Part shown: piece by piece, positions 1-8,508 of the stretch | How the letters are laid out: the number at the start of each line of letters is the position of its first letter | Position numbering within the stretch: position 1 is the first letter of the stretch | Translations under genes and position numbers: made by a program | Notes under the pieces: model-generated | Database searches by the model: none | Told to the model about the DNA's origin: nothing | Seen by the model: the letters and a program-made list of their open reading frames with translations, nothing else | Assembly: GCA_043758755.1 (NCBI GenBank) | Contig: JAYVMW010000022.1 | Coordinates: 1 to 64,000 of the forward strand | Direction of reading: 5' to 3' | Origin: Solimicrobium sp043758755 | GTDB taxonomy: Bacteria; Pseudomonadota; Gammaproteobacteria; Burkholderiales; Burkholderiaceae_D | DNA: 64,000 bases

Positions 1-1
1 C

Positions 2-586
2 AGGGTTACCCGTATTGCCGTGTTTGCAATGAGCGTGCTGGCCATGAGTTGTCACGCAGACTCTGCACAACAGTCAGCCGTGGTGCAGCAGTTGCCTGGC
101 AATTCGATCTATCAGTTACCGATCAGACTGACCGACCAGGATGGCCATGAATTCAGGTTGTCCGGCAAGCGCGGCAAGCCGGTCATAGTCAGCATGTTTT
201 ATAACTCGTGCCAGTTTGTATGTCCGATGCTCATTGATACCCTGCAACTGACTGAAGCCGGCCTGACGCCTGCGCAGCGCGCCGGATTGTCGGTGCTGCT
301 GGTGACCTTTGATCCGGCCAGAGACAGCGTTACCGTGCTCAAGACCATCACCAACGAGCGCCACCTGGACACGCAGCATTGGACACTGGCGCGTACCGAT
401 GACGCAGCGGTGCGCAAGCTGGCTGCAATACTTGGAATTCAGTTCAAATTGCTGGAAAACGGTGATTACAATCATTCGACCGCGCTGGTTTTGCTGGACG
501 GTGAAGGTCGCATACTGGGCAGCACCAACCAGATCGGCGAAGTTGATCCGCAGTTTTTAAAACTGGTGCAGGACGGTGCCAAATAA
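2..586 (+). CDS. SCO1/SenC family copper chaperone (5' end cut by window)
   Basis: This is a thioredoxin-fold SCO family protein, a membrane-anchored or periplasmic copper chaperone and thiol reductase used in assembling the CuA site of terminal oxidases or related copper enzymes. The copper-binding CxxxC is visible as CQFVCP and the third ligand His lies in DYNHST near the C-terminus, so both metal-site elements are present. The frame is open to the left edge. A GTG at 20 could start it, but the hydrophobic run continues upstream (RVTRIAVFAM), so the true start of this signal/anchor segment is probably outside the window. About 190 residues are visible, close to the family's usual 190-210. 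Its neighbours downstream are nitric-oxide genes, so a link to denitrification or oxidase assembly is possible but is inference. Confidence 0.88.
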   Translation, partial: RVTRIAVFAMSVLAMSCHADSAQQSAVVQQLPGNSIYQLPIRLTDQDGHEFRLSGKRGKPVIVSMFYNSCQFVCPMLIDTLQLTEAGLTPAQRAGLSVLLVTFDPARDSVTVLKTITNERHLDTQHWTLARTDDAAVRKLAAILGIQFKLLENGDYNHSTALVLLDGEGRILGSTNQIGEVDPQFLKLVQDGAK

Positions 587-681
587 GTCTTTGGGCAGGG
601 ATGAATTCTCTGCCTGCCAGAGTCGGGTGCAATATCATTGCACCCCACGCCACTTGCGCGCCAGACCAGGCGCCCCCTTGA

Positions 682-784
682 GTTACACCACTGGTGTAAC
701 GCCTGCGCTGAAATACCTTCTGACGCTAAGGAAACTCCCCACGCATGGGGAGTTCGTTACGCAGGCGAGGAGCAATGCTCCTCG
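682..784. repeat. Cluster of three perfect palindromes
   Basis: Three inverted repeats stand in a row in the convergent gap between the SCO gene and the DUF2249 gene. The first is 682-700 (9-nt arms GTTACACCA/TGGTGTAAC around one C). The second is 733-754 (arms AACTCCCCA/TGGGGAGTT, loop CGCA). The third is 766-784 (arms CGAGGAGCA/TGCTCCTCG around one A). In addition GCCTGCG at 701-707 can pair with CGCAGGC at 760-766, enclosing the middle hairpin. None is followed by a T run, so simple intrinsic terminators are not an obvious explanation. It could be a REP-like extragenic element, a transcript-stabilising structure, or protein sites. Confidence 0.7.
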
Positions 785-829
785 AAACCCCTGCTACACG
801 ACCGGGAATGACGCGGTTCGTGCAGACTC

Positions 830-1096
830 CTAACTGTGAGTCACTAAAAAATCAATCACAATTTCTCCAGGCGCGCGCGAGACATAATCGATCTTGATAC
901 GCGAACCGAAATGGCCATCGATTTGGGACAGCAGCGGCAGCGGATCGTGGTCGTTGCAAAAGCGCATGGTTTCGCCGGCCATTAGAGAGGACAGGGCGCC
1001 AAAAATGGCGGCATGGCGAAATCGTTTCGCAACGCCGCGTGCGTCAAATGGGTAGATGCCGGCAGCTTGGGTGGGTAATGAGCAGTCATGAGCCAT
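830..1096 (-). CDS. DUF2249 domain protein
   Basis: A small protein of 88 residues matching the DUF2249 family, which is recurrently found beside nitric-oxide and nitrite reductase genes and hemerythrin-like proteins. Family-like features are the N-terminal DARG motif and a segment around the HDPLPLL element (inner strand and loop) in the second half. The start at 1096 is preferred because an AAGGAA Shine-Dalgarno lies 6 nt upstream; a longer frame reaching 1144 has no such site. It lies 71 nt downstream of norB on the same strand, so it is probably the second gene of that operon. No biochemical role is established for it here. Confidence 0.8.
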   Translation of the reverse strand: MAHDCSLPTQAAGIYPFDARGVAKRFRHAAIFGALSSLMAGETMRFCNDHDPLPLLSQIDGHFGSRIKIDYVSRAPGEIVIDFLVTHS

Positions 1097-1167
1097 GATA
1101 TTTCCTTGTTGGTGATTAAAATGAGCCAGGCGAACCTGACTCATCTGTTGAGTTGATGTTGATTGTG

Positions 1168-3447
1168 TTATGCGACGTTGGTCTGCTTGGCCGAAGTCGA
1201 TATTGCCTGTTGCTGTCGGGCCGGCAGCAATAAACGTATTGCGAACCAGGCCAGTAATACACAGCCGATTGCAAACACGATATCTCCCGGAACGCGCAGC
1301 CAGACCAGGGTTTCCATCAGCTGCGAATGAACGATTTCAGGTGAACGGGCAAACCAGATTCCTTGGGTGATGCTGGCCCATGCCTGGTAAATGCCGGCAG
1401 GTACCAGTGAAATAAATACCATCATTGCCAGTCCGATATTGAGGGTCCAGAACATTGGCTTGAGAATCTGATCCGACCATGCAGCACGGTTGGATAACCC
1501 GCGCAGACAAAACAGCATCAGTCCAATACCGAGCATGCCATACACACCAAACAGCGCGGCATGTCCGTGCGCAGCAGTTAAGTTCAGCCCCTGCATGTAA
1601 TACAGAGCGATCGGCGTATTGACCGAGAATCCGAGCAAACCGGCACCGACGGTATTCCAGAAACCGACTGCAATAAAGCACAGGATCGGCCATTTGTAAG
1701 CCTGCACCCAGGGTGCTGACTTGGAACGCTGATAATTCCGATACGCTTCAACACCAATCATTGCTAACGGAACCACTTCCAATGCTGAAAACATCGCGCC
1801 AATGGCAATCACGAAAGTCGGTGTGCCGGTAAAGTACAGATGGTGCAAGGTACCGAGAATGCCGCCGAACAGGAACACGATGGTTTCCAGAATGATCGCT
1901 GTGTTGGCAGTGCTGGCACGGATTAATCCTAAACGGGTGAATAACAATGCAATTACGGCGGTGGCAAATACTTCAAAGAAGCCCTCGACCCATAAATGCA
2001 CCAACCACCAGCGCCAGTATTCAATCATCGAGTAATGGGTATGCGGACCCCAGGCCAGCGATGTGGAATAAAATCCGCCGATGCACAGTGCCGACAGAAA
2101 TACCATGGCGATCAGCGCACGGCTATCCGAAGGTTTTTTCAAGGCAGGCCACAGTCCGCGACCTAACAACAATACCCAGAACAGCAATCCGATGAACAGC
2201 AGAATCTGCCAGACCCGGCCCATGGTGGTGTAAGCCAATCCCTGATTACCGATCCAGAAACTGAAGGTATTGCCCAGATGTTTGATGCTGCCGATCCAGC
2301 CGAACGCTGTAGAACCAACTACGATAAACAGCAGGGCATAGAACAGCACGTTGACACCGAGCTTTTGAAACTTGGGTTCCACGCCGGAAATCGCCGGTGC
2401 AATATACAGACCGGTAGCCAGCCACGCGGTGGCGATCCACAGCACGGCAAACTGGGTATGGATGGTGCGACTGACCGAATAGGGCAGGATATCAGCCAAA
2501 GGAAATCCGAAGAAACTATGACCCTCGACCGAATAGTGGGCGGTAATCACACCCATCCCAACCTGCGCCAGAATCAGTCCGATCACAACATAGAAATATT
2601 TGCGGGTGGCTTTCATGGACGGCGTGGGCTTCAGATCGAACAACGGATCCGCTTTGGGAGGAATTGGATCATCGCCTTCCTTGCTGATGCCATGATAGAA
2701 AATCATGGCAGCCAGGGCGCCGATCATCAGGATCACGCTGGCAATCGACCAGATACCGGTACCGGCGGTTGGCGTATTGTCCACCAGTGGTTCATGCGGC
2801 CAGTTGCTGGTATAGCTCAAGTCGGTGCTGCCGGGACGGTTGGTCGCGGCGGCCCATGCGGACCAGAATACAAAGGCAGGTAAAGCCTGCAGATCGGCCG
2901 GGTCGGGTAACAGACCGGCGTTCATCGCATACTGTTCGCGCAATTTATCCAGTGACTCATCGTTGCCGAACAGGCCGGTGTAATGACGGGTAATCTGAAG
3001 TACTGCTGCAGCGCGATCCGGTGACAGGGTGATGATGCCGGTTGCGGCGTCATAGGTGTTGCGGCGCATTTCAGTTTTTAACTGGCCGTTCAGTTCACCC
3101 TGCTGACCAATGCTGAGCTGGTCAAATGGTTTACCGAATTCTTTCTGCGCCCAAATTGAGCGCAGCGCTTCGGCTTCACGGTGCAGCCAGTCGGCTGACC
3201 AGTCCGGTGCGACGTAGCTGCCATGGCCCCAGACTGTGCCCAGTTGCTGTCCGCCCGCTGACAGCCAGGCTTGCTGTCCCCGCTGAACCTGTCCTTGTGA
3301 AAACAATACGGTGCCGTCAGTACTGACGACCTGATTGGGAATAGGCGGGGCGGTCTGGTAAATCTCCGCCCCCACCCAGATTAGTACCGCGAAGGACAGC
3401 GCGCAGATAATTGCGAGCCAGGTCCAAAGTTTGCGCGTAGCGTGCAT
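1168..3447 (-). CDS. norB: Quinol-dependent nitric oxide reductase (qNor)
   Basis: Reduces two NO to N2O using quinol electrons, in the cytoplasmic membrane. At 759 residues it is the long single-subunit type: an N-terminal transmembrane anchor (about 8-29), a hydrophilic periplasmic region (about 30-230) standing in for NorC, then the heme-copper-oxidase-like multi-helix core. Metal-ligand candidates are visible: His330 in SRTIHTQ, His484 and Glu488 in HLWVE, the His pair 535-536 in TLHHLYF, and HGH at 627-629. The fused quinol-type N-terminus argues against the two-subunit cNor. It is divergent from nsrR and shares a control region with it, so repression by NsrR relieved by NO is expected. 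A DUF2249 gene follows on the same strand. Confidence 0.95.
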   Translation of the reverse strand: MHATRKLWTWLAIICALSFAVLIWVGAEIYQTAPPIPNQVVSTDGTVLFSQGQVQRGQQAWLSAGGQQLGTVWGHGSYVAPDWSADWLHREAEALRSIWAQKEFGKPFDQLSIGQQGELNGQLKTEMRRNTYDAATGIITLSPDRAAAVLQITRHYTGLFGNDESLDKLREQYAMNAGLLPDPADLQALPAFVFWSAWAAATNRPGSTDLSYTSNWPHEPLVDNTPTAGTGIWSIASVILMIGALAAMIFYHGISKEGDDPIPPKADPLFDLKPTPSMKATRKYFYVVIGLILAQVGMGVITAHYSVEGHSFFGFPLADILPYSVSRTIHTQFAVLWIATAWLATGLYIAPAISGVEPKFQKLGVNVLFYALLFIVVGSTAFGWIGSIKHLGNTFSFWIGNQGLAYTTMGRVWQILLFIGLLFWVLLLGRGLWPALKKPSDSRALIAMVFLSALCIGGFYSTSLAWGPHTHYSMIEYWRWWLVHLWVEGFFEVFATAVIALLFTRLGLIRASTANTAIILETIVFLFGGILGTLHHLYFTGTPTFVIAIGAMFSALEVVPLAMIGVEAYRNYQRSKSAPWVQAYKWPILCFIAVGFWNTVGAGLLGFSVNTPIALYYMQGLNLTAAHGHAALFGVYGMLGIGLMLFCLRGLSNRAAWSDQILKPMFWTLNIGLAMMVFISLVPAGIYQAWASITQGIWFARSPEIVHSQLMETLVWLRVPGDIVFAIGCVLLAWFAIRLLLPARQQQAISTSAKQTNVA

Positions 3448-3524
3448 GGCAATTCCTTTGTTGTTAAGTGAAAAAATGATATTTGTGACTGAACTTCAGT
3501 CACCGGTTCGGACGCTTGTTTAAA

Positions 3525-3543
3525 GATGCATTTTAAATGCAAC
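3525..3543. promoter_or_regulatory. NsrR-type operator
   Basis: A 19-bp near-perfect inverted repeat, GATGCATTT then T then AAATGCAAC, with one mismatch between the arms. It agrees with the known NsrR recognition pattern of two ATGCATTT/AAATGCAT arms. It sits 78 nt upstream of norB and 130 nt upstream of the nsrR start, so it can control both arms and give autoregulation. A weaker, more degenerate element of the same style (GATGTAAAC...AATGTATG) follows at 3552-3570. Confidence 0.75.
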
Positions 3544-3587
3544 TATTTAAAGATGTAAACTTAATGTATGTTTAAATGGACGTTTGC

Positions 3588-3601
3588 TTGATGTATATCA
3601 A
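3588..3601. promoter_or_regulatory. FNR/DNR-type box
   Basis: The sequence TTGAT-GTAT-ATCAA is an exact match to the FNR-family consensus TTGAT-N4-ATCAA. It lies 140 nt upstream of norB and 71 nt upstream of the nsrR start. A CRP/FNR-family activator (FNR for low oxygen, or DNR/NnrR for NO) probably binds here, combining oxygen or NO activation with NsrR repression. Confidence 0.75.
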
Positions 3602-3672
3602 GGAATCGATTAAACATGCATCTGATTTACTGCTTTGATTTAAACTGGCCTTTTATCCGACAGGAATCCGTC

Positions 3673-4131
3673 ATGAAATTAACTTCCTTTACCGATTACA
3701 CGCTGCGCACCTTGATGTATCTGGGTATCAGTCAGGACCGACTGGTGACGATCAGTGACATCGCCGAGTTGCATCTCATTTCAAAGAATCATCTGATGAA
3801 AGTTGTTCATCAGTTGGGCATGTCCGGCATGGTGGAAACGGTCAGGGGCCGTAACGGCGGGCTCAGGCTGAAAGTGGACCCGGCAGCGCTGAATATTGGT
3901 GCTATAGTCCGGCAGACCGAAACCGACTTCTACATGGCGGAGTGTTTTAACCGTGAATCCAATACCTGCGTGTGCTCGCCGGCCTGTGAACTGAAAAAGG
4001 TATTGGGTTCGGCAACAGCTGCCTATCTGGCGGTCTTGGACAGTATCTCGCTGCATGACCTGATTGCTCAGGACGGCAGTAAAAAATATTCAGGTAATAA
4101 TCCCATTTTTAAAGAAAGGCACTGCGTATGA
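3673..4131 (+). CDS. nsrR: Rrf2-family NO-sensing repressor NsrR
   Basis: A 152-residue Rrf2-type transcription factor that senses nitric oxide through an Fe-S cluster. The N-terminus MKLTSFTDYTLR is the family's typical beginning and sets the start at 3673; the frame extends to 3616 without family similarity. The winged-helix region spans about 1-80, with ISKNHLMKVVHQL as the recognition-helix segment. A Cys-rich loop carries Cys91, Cys99, Cys101 and Cys105, enough for a cluster, although spacing differs from the three-Cys pattern I recall for E. coli NsrR. It is divergent from norB, and its stop overlaps the start of the hemerythrin gene (ATGA), so the two are co-transcribed. Confidence 0.92.
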   Translation: MKLTSFTDYTLRTLMYLGISQDRLVTISDIAELHLISKNHLMKVVHQLGMSGMVETVRGRNGGLRLKVDPAALNIGAIVRQTETDFYMAECFNRESNTCVCSPACELKKVLGSATAAYLAVLDSISLHDLIAQDGSKKYSGNNPIFKERHCV

Positions 4132-4682
4132 CTACCGCTGTTCCGGGCTTTTCGACACCGGGAGCCGGGCCCGAGGCTCCTCTGGAGATGCTGGTGGTGT
4201 GCCATGACCGTGTGGCACGTCAGTGCGCCACCCTGCGCCGACTGGTATCGCACATGGGTGTGCATGGTGCAAACGCGCAGGCGCGCGATGCAGCCTTGTC
4301 GGTTATGCGCTATTTCGACAGCTCGGCAATAGATCACCATCAGGATGAAGAGGTCAATCTGTTTCCTGCCTTGATTGATGCAATGGCCGGGTCTGACGCG
4401 GTTTGCCTGCATCGTTTGATTGACGACCTCACCAGCGAGCACCGAACTCTGGAAACGCTGTGGCAACGCCTGCGCATCACACTTGTTTCCATTGCAGCGG
4501 GCGAGTCGGTTCTGTTAAAAGGTGAAGAAGTGGAAGCGCTGGTTGTGCTTTACGAACGGCATATCCGCTGTGAGGAAACCGAGCTGTTGCCGATGGCAAC
4601 GCGATTGTTAAGCGAAGCCGCGCTGACTGAAATGGGACGTGCGATGCGCTTGCGGCGCGGCATCGGCGATAATTTGCTGTGA
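4128..4682 (+). CDS. Hemerythrin HHE-domain protein
   Basis: A 184-residue four-helix-bundle protein of the hemerythrin/HHE cation-binding family, expected to hold a non-heme diiron site. Candidate ligands in order are His26 (VCHDR), His70/His71 with Glu75 (DHHQDEE), His105 (SEHRTLE), and His145 with Glu149 (ERHIRCEE). Such proteins bind O2 or NO or help repair Fe-S clusters in the nitrosative-stress response; the exact role here is inferred from context. It begins inside the nsrR stop codon, so it is translationally coupled to the NO sensor and probably autoregulated with it. Confidence 0.88.
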   Translation: MTTAVPGFSTPGAGPEAPLEMLVVCHDRVARQCATLRRLVSHMGVHGANAQARDAALSVMRYFDSSAIDHHQDEEVNLFPALIDAMAGSDAVCLHRLIDDLTSEHRTLETLWQRLRITLVSIAAGESVLLKGEEVEALVVLYERHIRCEETELLPMATRLLSEAALTEMGRAMRLRRGIGDNLL

Positions 4683-4885
4683 ACGGCCGGCCCTGACCGA
4701 AGACAGCTGGCGCACCGTGCGGTTGTCCGGATACAGGTTTTTGTGGCTAGATCATGGGTCATTGATGGACTGTTCTGAGTTTTTCGGCGACACTTTGTTC
4801 CTGCAGGCGTAGCATACCCTTGCAGGGCAGCGTCGTCGTCAGGCCTGCCTGAGTGCACCCCTATTTTCCATAGCCTTGAGTAACC

Positions 4886-5683
4886 ATGACAATCCGAACC
4901 ATTTCATTGCGACTCTGTGCCTGTGCTGCCGGTCTTGCCCTGACAATTCTGGCGCGGGCCGCCGAACCAGTTGTCATTATTGGCGATGACGACTACGCGC
5001 CCTACAGCTATGTGGAAGCAGGTCATTTCAAAGGTATGTATGTCGACATTTTGACGGAAGCCGGTCGCAGGCTGGCACCGGATTATGCGATTACCTTGCA
5101 GCCGCTGCCATGGAAACGGGGCTTGCTGGGTATGGAAGCCGGAACTGCTTTTGCCCTGTTTCCTCCGGGTCTGAAAGCCGAGCGCGATTACATTCAACCC
5201 TATTCTGTACCTCTGTATCGTGAAACCGTGGTCCTGTTCTGTAACAGTGAAACCATGCAGGTGCCGCGCAAATCATTTCCGGATGATTTTGTCGGTTTGC
5301 GGATAGGCGTTAACCTCGGTTTTTTGCTGTCGGAGCGACTGATGCAGGCGGCAAAACAGGGGCTGGTCAAACTTGATGCGGTCAAAGGTAACGACTCCAA
5401 TCTGAAGAAGCTGGCTTTAAACCGGATCAACTGTTACGCCAGCGACCGGACCGCAGCGCTGTATTCGATGAAACGTTTGCATGCGTACTTCAGCAATTCC
5501 AGTTTTTCACTGCAGGAAACCGTTGAGCTGTCCGGTGAAAATACCTACATTGGCTACAGTGCCAGGAACAACCCAGCGTACAAGGCCGATTTCATCAAAA
5601 AAATGAACCTCGTCCTTGAAACAATGAGAGCCAATGGTGATATCGCCAGGATAGAAAGCAATTACCTGCCGGCGTCGCGCTAG
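4886..5683 (+). CDS. Periplasmic substrate-binding protein, SBP_bac_3 type
   Basis: A 265-residue solute-binding protein of the amino-acid-binding family 3. A Sec signal peptide of about 25 residues ends at ARAAEP. The N-terminal lobe begins DDYAPYSYVE...GMYVDIL, the usual family pattern, and the C-terminal lobe closes with KMNLVLETMRANGDIARIES. No ABC permease or ATPase gene is adjacent, so it is an orphan; such orphans often act as receptors or are not transport proteins. The ligand cannot be told from sequence. It converges on ilvD with a 22-nt gap. Confidence 0.8.
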   Translation: MTIRTISLRLCACAAGLALTILARAAEPVVIIGDDDYAPYSYVEAGHFKGMYVDILTEAGRRLAPDYAITLQPLPWKRGLLGMEAGTAFALFPPGLKAERDYIQPYSVPLYRETVVLFCNSETMQVPRKSFPDDFVGLRIGVNLGFLLSERLMQAAKQGLVKLDAVKGNDSNLKKLALNRINCYASDRTAALYSMKRLHAYFSNSSFSLQETVELSGENTYIGYSARNNPAYKADFIKKMNLVLETMRANGDIARIESNYLPASR

Positions 5684-5705
5684 TTCATCTCCGATGTTAA
5701 CCAAC

Positions 5706-7592
5706 TCAGTCCCGTTTACCCCGCTTCAATTGCGATATATCCCTGACCGCACCACGGTCAGCCGAGGTAGCCAGTGCCGCATAAGCCTGCAGGGCCTGCG
5801 ATACATAGCGCTCACGCCCGACCGGTAGCCATGCGTCATCGCCACGTGCTTCCATGACAGCGCGGCGCTCTGCCAGAGCAGCGTCACTGATCTTCAGATT
5901 GATACTGCGCGCCGGAATATCAATTTCAATGATATCGCCTTCCTCCACCAGACCGATGGCGCCACCTTCAGCAGCCTCCGGCGAAGCGTGACCGATCACC
6001 AGACCGGATGAGCCACCCGAAAAACGACCATCGGTGAACAGGGCACAGGCTTTACCCAACCCCTTGGATTTGATATACGAGGTTGGATACAGCATCTCCT
6101 GCATGCCCGGACCGCCTTTCGGGCCTTCGTAACGAATGATTACCACATCGCCTTCATGCACCGTGTCGCCAAGGATGGCTTCCACTGCGGCGTCCTGGCT
6201 TTCGAATACGCGTGCCTGGCCGGTAAATTTCAGAATGCTTTCATCGACCCCGGCAGTTTTTACGATACAGCCTTTTTCTGCCAGATTGCCGTATAACACG
6301 GCCAGTCCGCCATCTTGCGAATAGGCATGCGCACGGTCGCGGATACAACCCTGTTCACGATCCAGATCCAGACTGTCAAAACGCTGTGCCTGAGAAAAAG
6401 CAGTTTGGGTCGGAATGCCGCCCGGTGCTGCCAAAAACAGGGTGTGTACGGCCTCATCAGAACACACGGCGATGTCATTGTGCGCAATTGCAAGAGCCAT
6501 GGTGGCGCTGTGGATGGTGGGACGACTGGTGTCGAGCAGCCCGGCACGCGAGAGTTCACCCAGAATCGAGATAATGCCGCCGGCACGGTGCACATCTTCG
6601 ATATGGTATTTATCGGTCATCGGTGCAACCTTGCACAGGCACGGTACCTTACGTGAAATGCGATCGATATCGGCCATCGTGAAATCGACCTGGGCTTCGT
6701 GCGCGGCTGCCAGCAGATGCAATACCGTATTGGTCGAGCCGCCCATGGAAACGTCAAGCGCCATGGCATTTTCAAAACTCGCTTTGGTGGCAATCGAGCG
6801 CGGCAGTACGCTGTAATCATCATGCTCGTAGTGACGCTTGGCCAGATCAACGATGACGCGCCCGGCGCGCAGGAACAATTCCTTGCGGTCAGTATGGGTG
6901 GCCAGTATCGTGCCATTGCCGGGCAAAGACAGGCCGAGGGCTTCGGTCAGACAGTTCATCGAATTGGCCGTGAACATGCCTGAGCAGGAACCGCAGGTCG
7001 GGCAGGCCGAGCGTTCAATACGACCGATCTCTTCGTCCGACACCTTGCTGTCACCAGCCTTGATCATTGCATCAACCAGATCGATTTTCATGATTTTCTG
7101 CACATCGTTCGACTTGGGATGCAGGGTTTCCAGTACCTTGCCGGCTTCCATGGGGCCACCTGAGACAAACACCACCGGGATATTCAGACGCATGGCGGCC
7201 ATTAACATGCCAGGTGTGATTTTGTCGCAATTGGAAATACAGACCATGGCATCGGCGCAGTGCGCGTTGACCATGTATTCCACCGAATCAGCGATCAATT
7301 CCCGTGACGGCAGCGAATACAGCATGCCGCCGTGTCCCATTGCAATGCCGTCATCGACGGCAATAGTGTTGAATTCCTTAGCCACGCCGCCGGCCGCTTC
7401 AATCTCGCGCGCCACCAATTGCCCGAGGTCTTTCAGATGCACGTGACCCGGCACGAATTGGGTGAAGGAATTCACCACGGCCACGATGGGTTTGTCAAAA
7501 TCACCATCTTTCATGCCGGTGGCACGCCACAGGGCGCGGGCTCCGGCCATGTTGCGGCCGTGGGTGGTAGTGCGGGAACGATATTGCGGCAT
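5706..7592 (-). CDS. ilvD: Dihydroxy-acid dehydratase
   Basis: Catalyses dehydration of 2,3-dihydroxy-isovalerate and 2,3-dihydroxy-3-methylvalerate, the third shared step of valine and isoleucine synthesis (also feeding leucine and pantothenate). At 628 residues it is the long, E. coli-like [4Fe-4S] form. Cluster and metal residues are visible: Asp81 in AVDDG, Cys122 in ISNCDK, and the CPTCGSC group near 197-203. The N-terminus MPQYRSRTTTHGRNMAGAR is standard and supports the start at 7592. It is an isolated gene with no other ilv gene in the window, and its stop faces the preceding binding-protein gene. Confidence 0.96.
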   Translation of the reverse strand: MPQYRSRTTTHGRNMAGARALWRATGMKDGDFDKPIVAVVNSFTQFVPGHVHLKDLGQLVAREIEAAGGVAKEFNTIAVDDGIAMGHGGMLYSLPSRELIADSVEYMVNAHCADAMVCISNCDKITPGMLMAAMRLNIPVVFVSGGPMEAGKVLETLHPKSNDVQKIMKIDLVDAMIKAGDSKVSDEEIGRIERSACPTCGSCSGMFTANSMNCLTEALGLSLPGNGTILATHTDRKELFLRAGRVIVDLAKRHYEHDDYSVLPRSIATKASFENAMALDVSMGGSTNTVLHLLAAAHEAQVDFTMADIDRISRKVPCLCKVAPMTDKYHIEDVHRAGGIISILGELSRAGLLDTSRPTIHSATMALAIAHNDIAVCSDEAVHTLFLAAPGGIPTQTAFSQAQRFDSLDLDREQGCIRDRAHAYSQDGGLAVLYGNLAEKGCIVKTAGVDESILKFTGQARVFESQDAAVEAILGDTVHEGDVVIIRYEGPKGGPGMQEMLYPTSYIKSKGLGKACALFTDGRFSGGSSGLVIGHASPEAAEGGAIGLVEEGDIIEIDIPARSINLKISDAALAERRAVMEARGDDAWLPVGRERYVSQALQAYAALATSADRGAVRDISQLKRGKRD

Positions 7593-7749
7593 AGCTGACT
7601 CCAGGTTTTCAAATAGTGGGAGTCAGAGTGCCCGGGCTTGCTCCATATGTCAAATATGAATTAACACCTGTATTGATTCACGGGATATATGAATGACTGC
7701 AGGATTGCCGGGAAGTCCCATGCATTTATGGCGATGCTGCAAGGCCGAC

Positions 7750-8274
7750 TTAATCGTAGCTTTGCAAAATTCGGTACCCATTGTGGGACTTGACCAGCGC
7801 GTATCCGGTTACGTGCCACAGCACTGGTTGAACCTGGTTCGCCGTGGGCGGAATTGCCAGCGCGGCGTTGCGTGCCAGCGTCACATGAGGGTGGTAACTG
7901 CGGGTATCGGTGGGAATCCCAAGCGTGCGCAGTGTTTCGCCCAGACAGTCGTGTAACTTGGTCAGTTGGACCGGCACCGAATTCGGTTTAAGCACCGCGA
8001 CACCCTGCGGCCACAGCTGATGCCGGCTGAAGATTAAATCGAAAGGCTGCACCGGCACCTTCAATGCGCGTACCAGATCCGGTATCCGCTGGTCCGGTAC
8101 CGAGCCCAGAAAGTGCAGAGTCAGGTGCAGTGATTCCGGTTTTACCACTGAGGCACCCTGCGGCCAGCTCCACGTGTGACGCATGGATTGCAGTCGGTTT
8201 TGAGTATCCCGATCTGGCCAGAGCGCCAGATATAAGCGACTCGAGTCGTCTTTGGTGTGCTGCAGTTTGCTCAT
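7750..8274 (-). CDS. thpR: RNA 2',3'-cyclic phosphodiesterase (2H/LigT family)
   Basis: A 2H phosphoesterase of about 174 residues. The two signature His-x-Thr-x motifs that make the active site are present as HLTL (His50) and HVTL (His130). Family members open 2',3'-cyclic phosphate ends and were first described as 2'-5' RNA ligase. The start at 8274 (MSKLQHTK) is preferred over a TTG 42 nt upstream, since a CAGGAA ribosome site precedes the ATG. It stands alone between ilvD and a secreted-protein gene. Confidence 0.87.
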   Translation of the reverse strand: MSKLQHTKDDSSRLYLALWPDRDTQNRLQSMRHTWSWPQGASVVKPESLHLTLHFLGSVPDQRIPDLVRALKVPVQPFDLIFSRHQLWPQGVAVLKPNSVPVQLTKLHDCLGETLRTLGIPTDTRSYHPHVTLARNAALAIPPTANQVQPVLWHVTGYALVKSHNGYRILQSYD

Positions 8275-8508
8275 GCCGGTTCCTGTGTGTTTACGTAACG
8301 CCGAGTTTGAATACAAACGGGCCGGGCAGGTGTACCAAGTTGTGATTGTTGCTCATCCTGGCCTTTGTTGTGAATTCTGCCGTGTGCGACAGTTCCGAGC
8401 CGCGCTCCTCATCGATACAAGTGCTTACACAATGCATGGTCTGGCGGTCGGCCAGATCCGGTCTGGCTCGTTAATCACAGTACAAACACATTAACAGGGA
8501 AGATAATC

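Noticed and set aside
576..833. Plus-strand open frame of 85 codons across the palindrome cluster
   Set aside because: Composition follows the palindromes, there is no ribosome site or family, and the antisense DUF2249 gene ends at 830.
2278..2883. 201-codon plus-strand frame within norB
   Set aside because: Shadow of norB with no ribosome site and no similarity.
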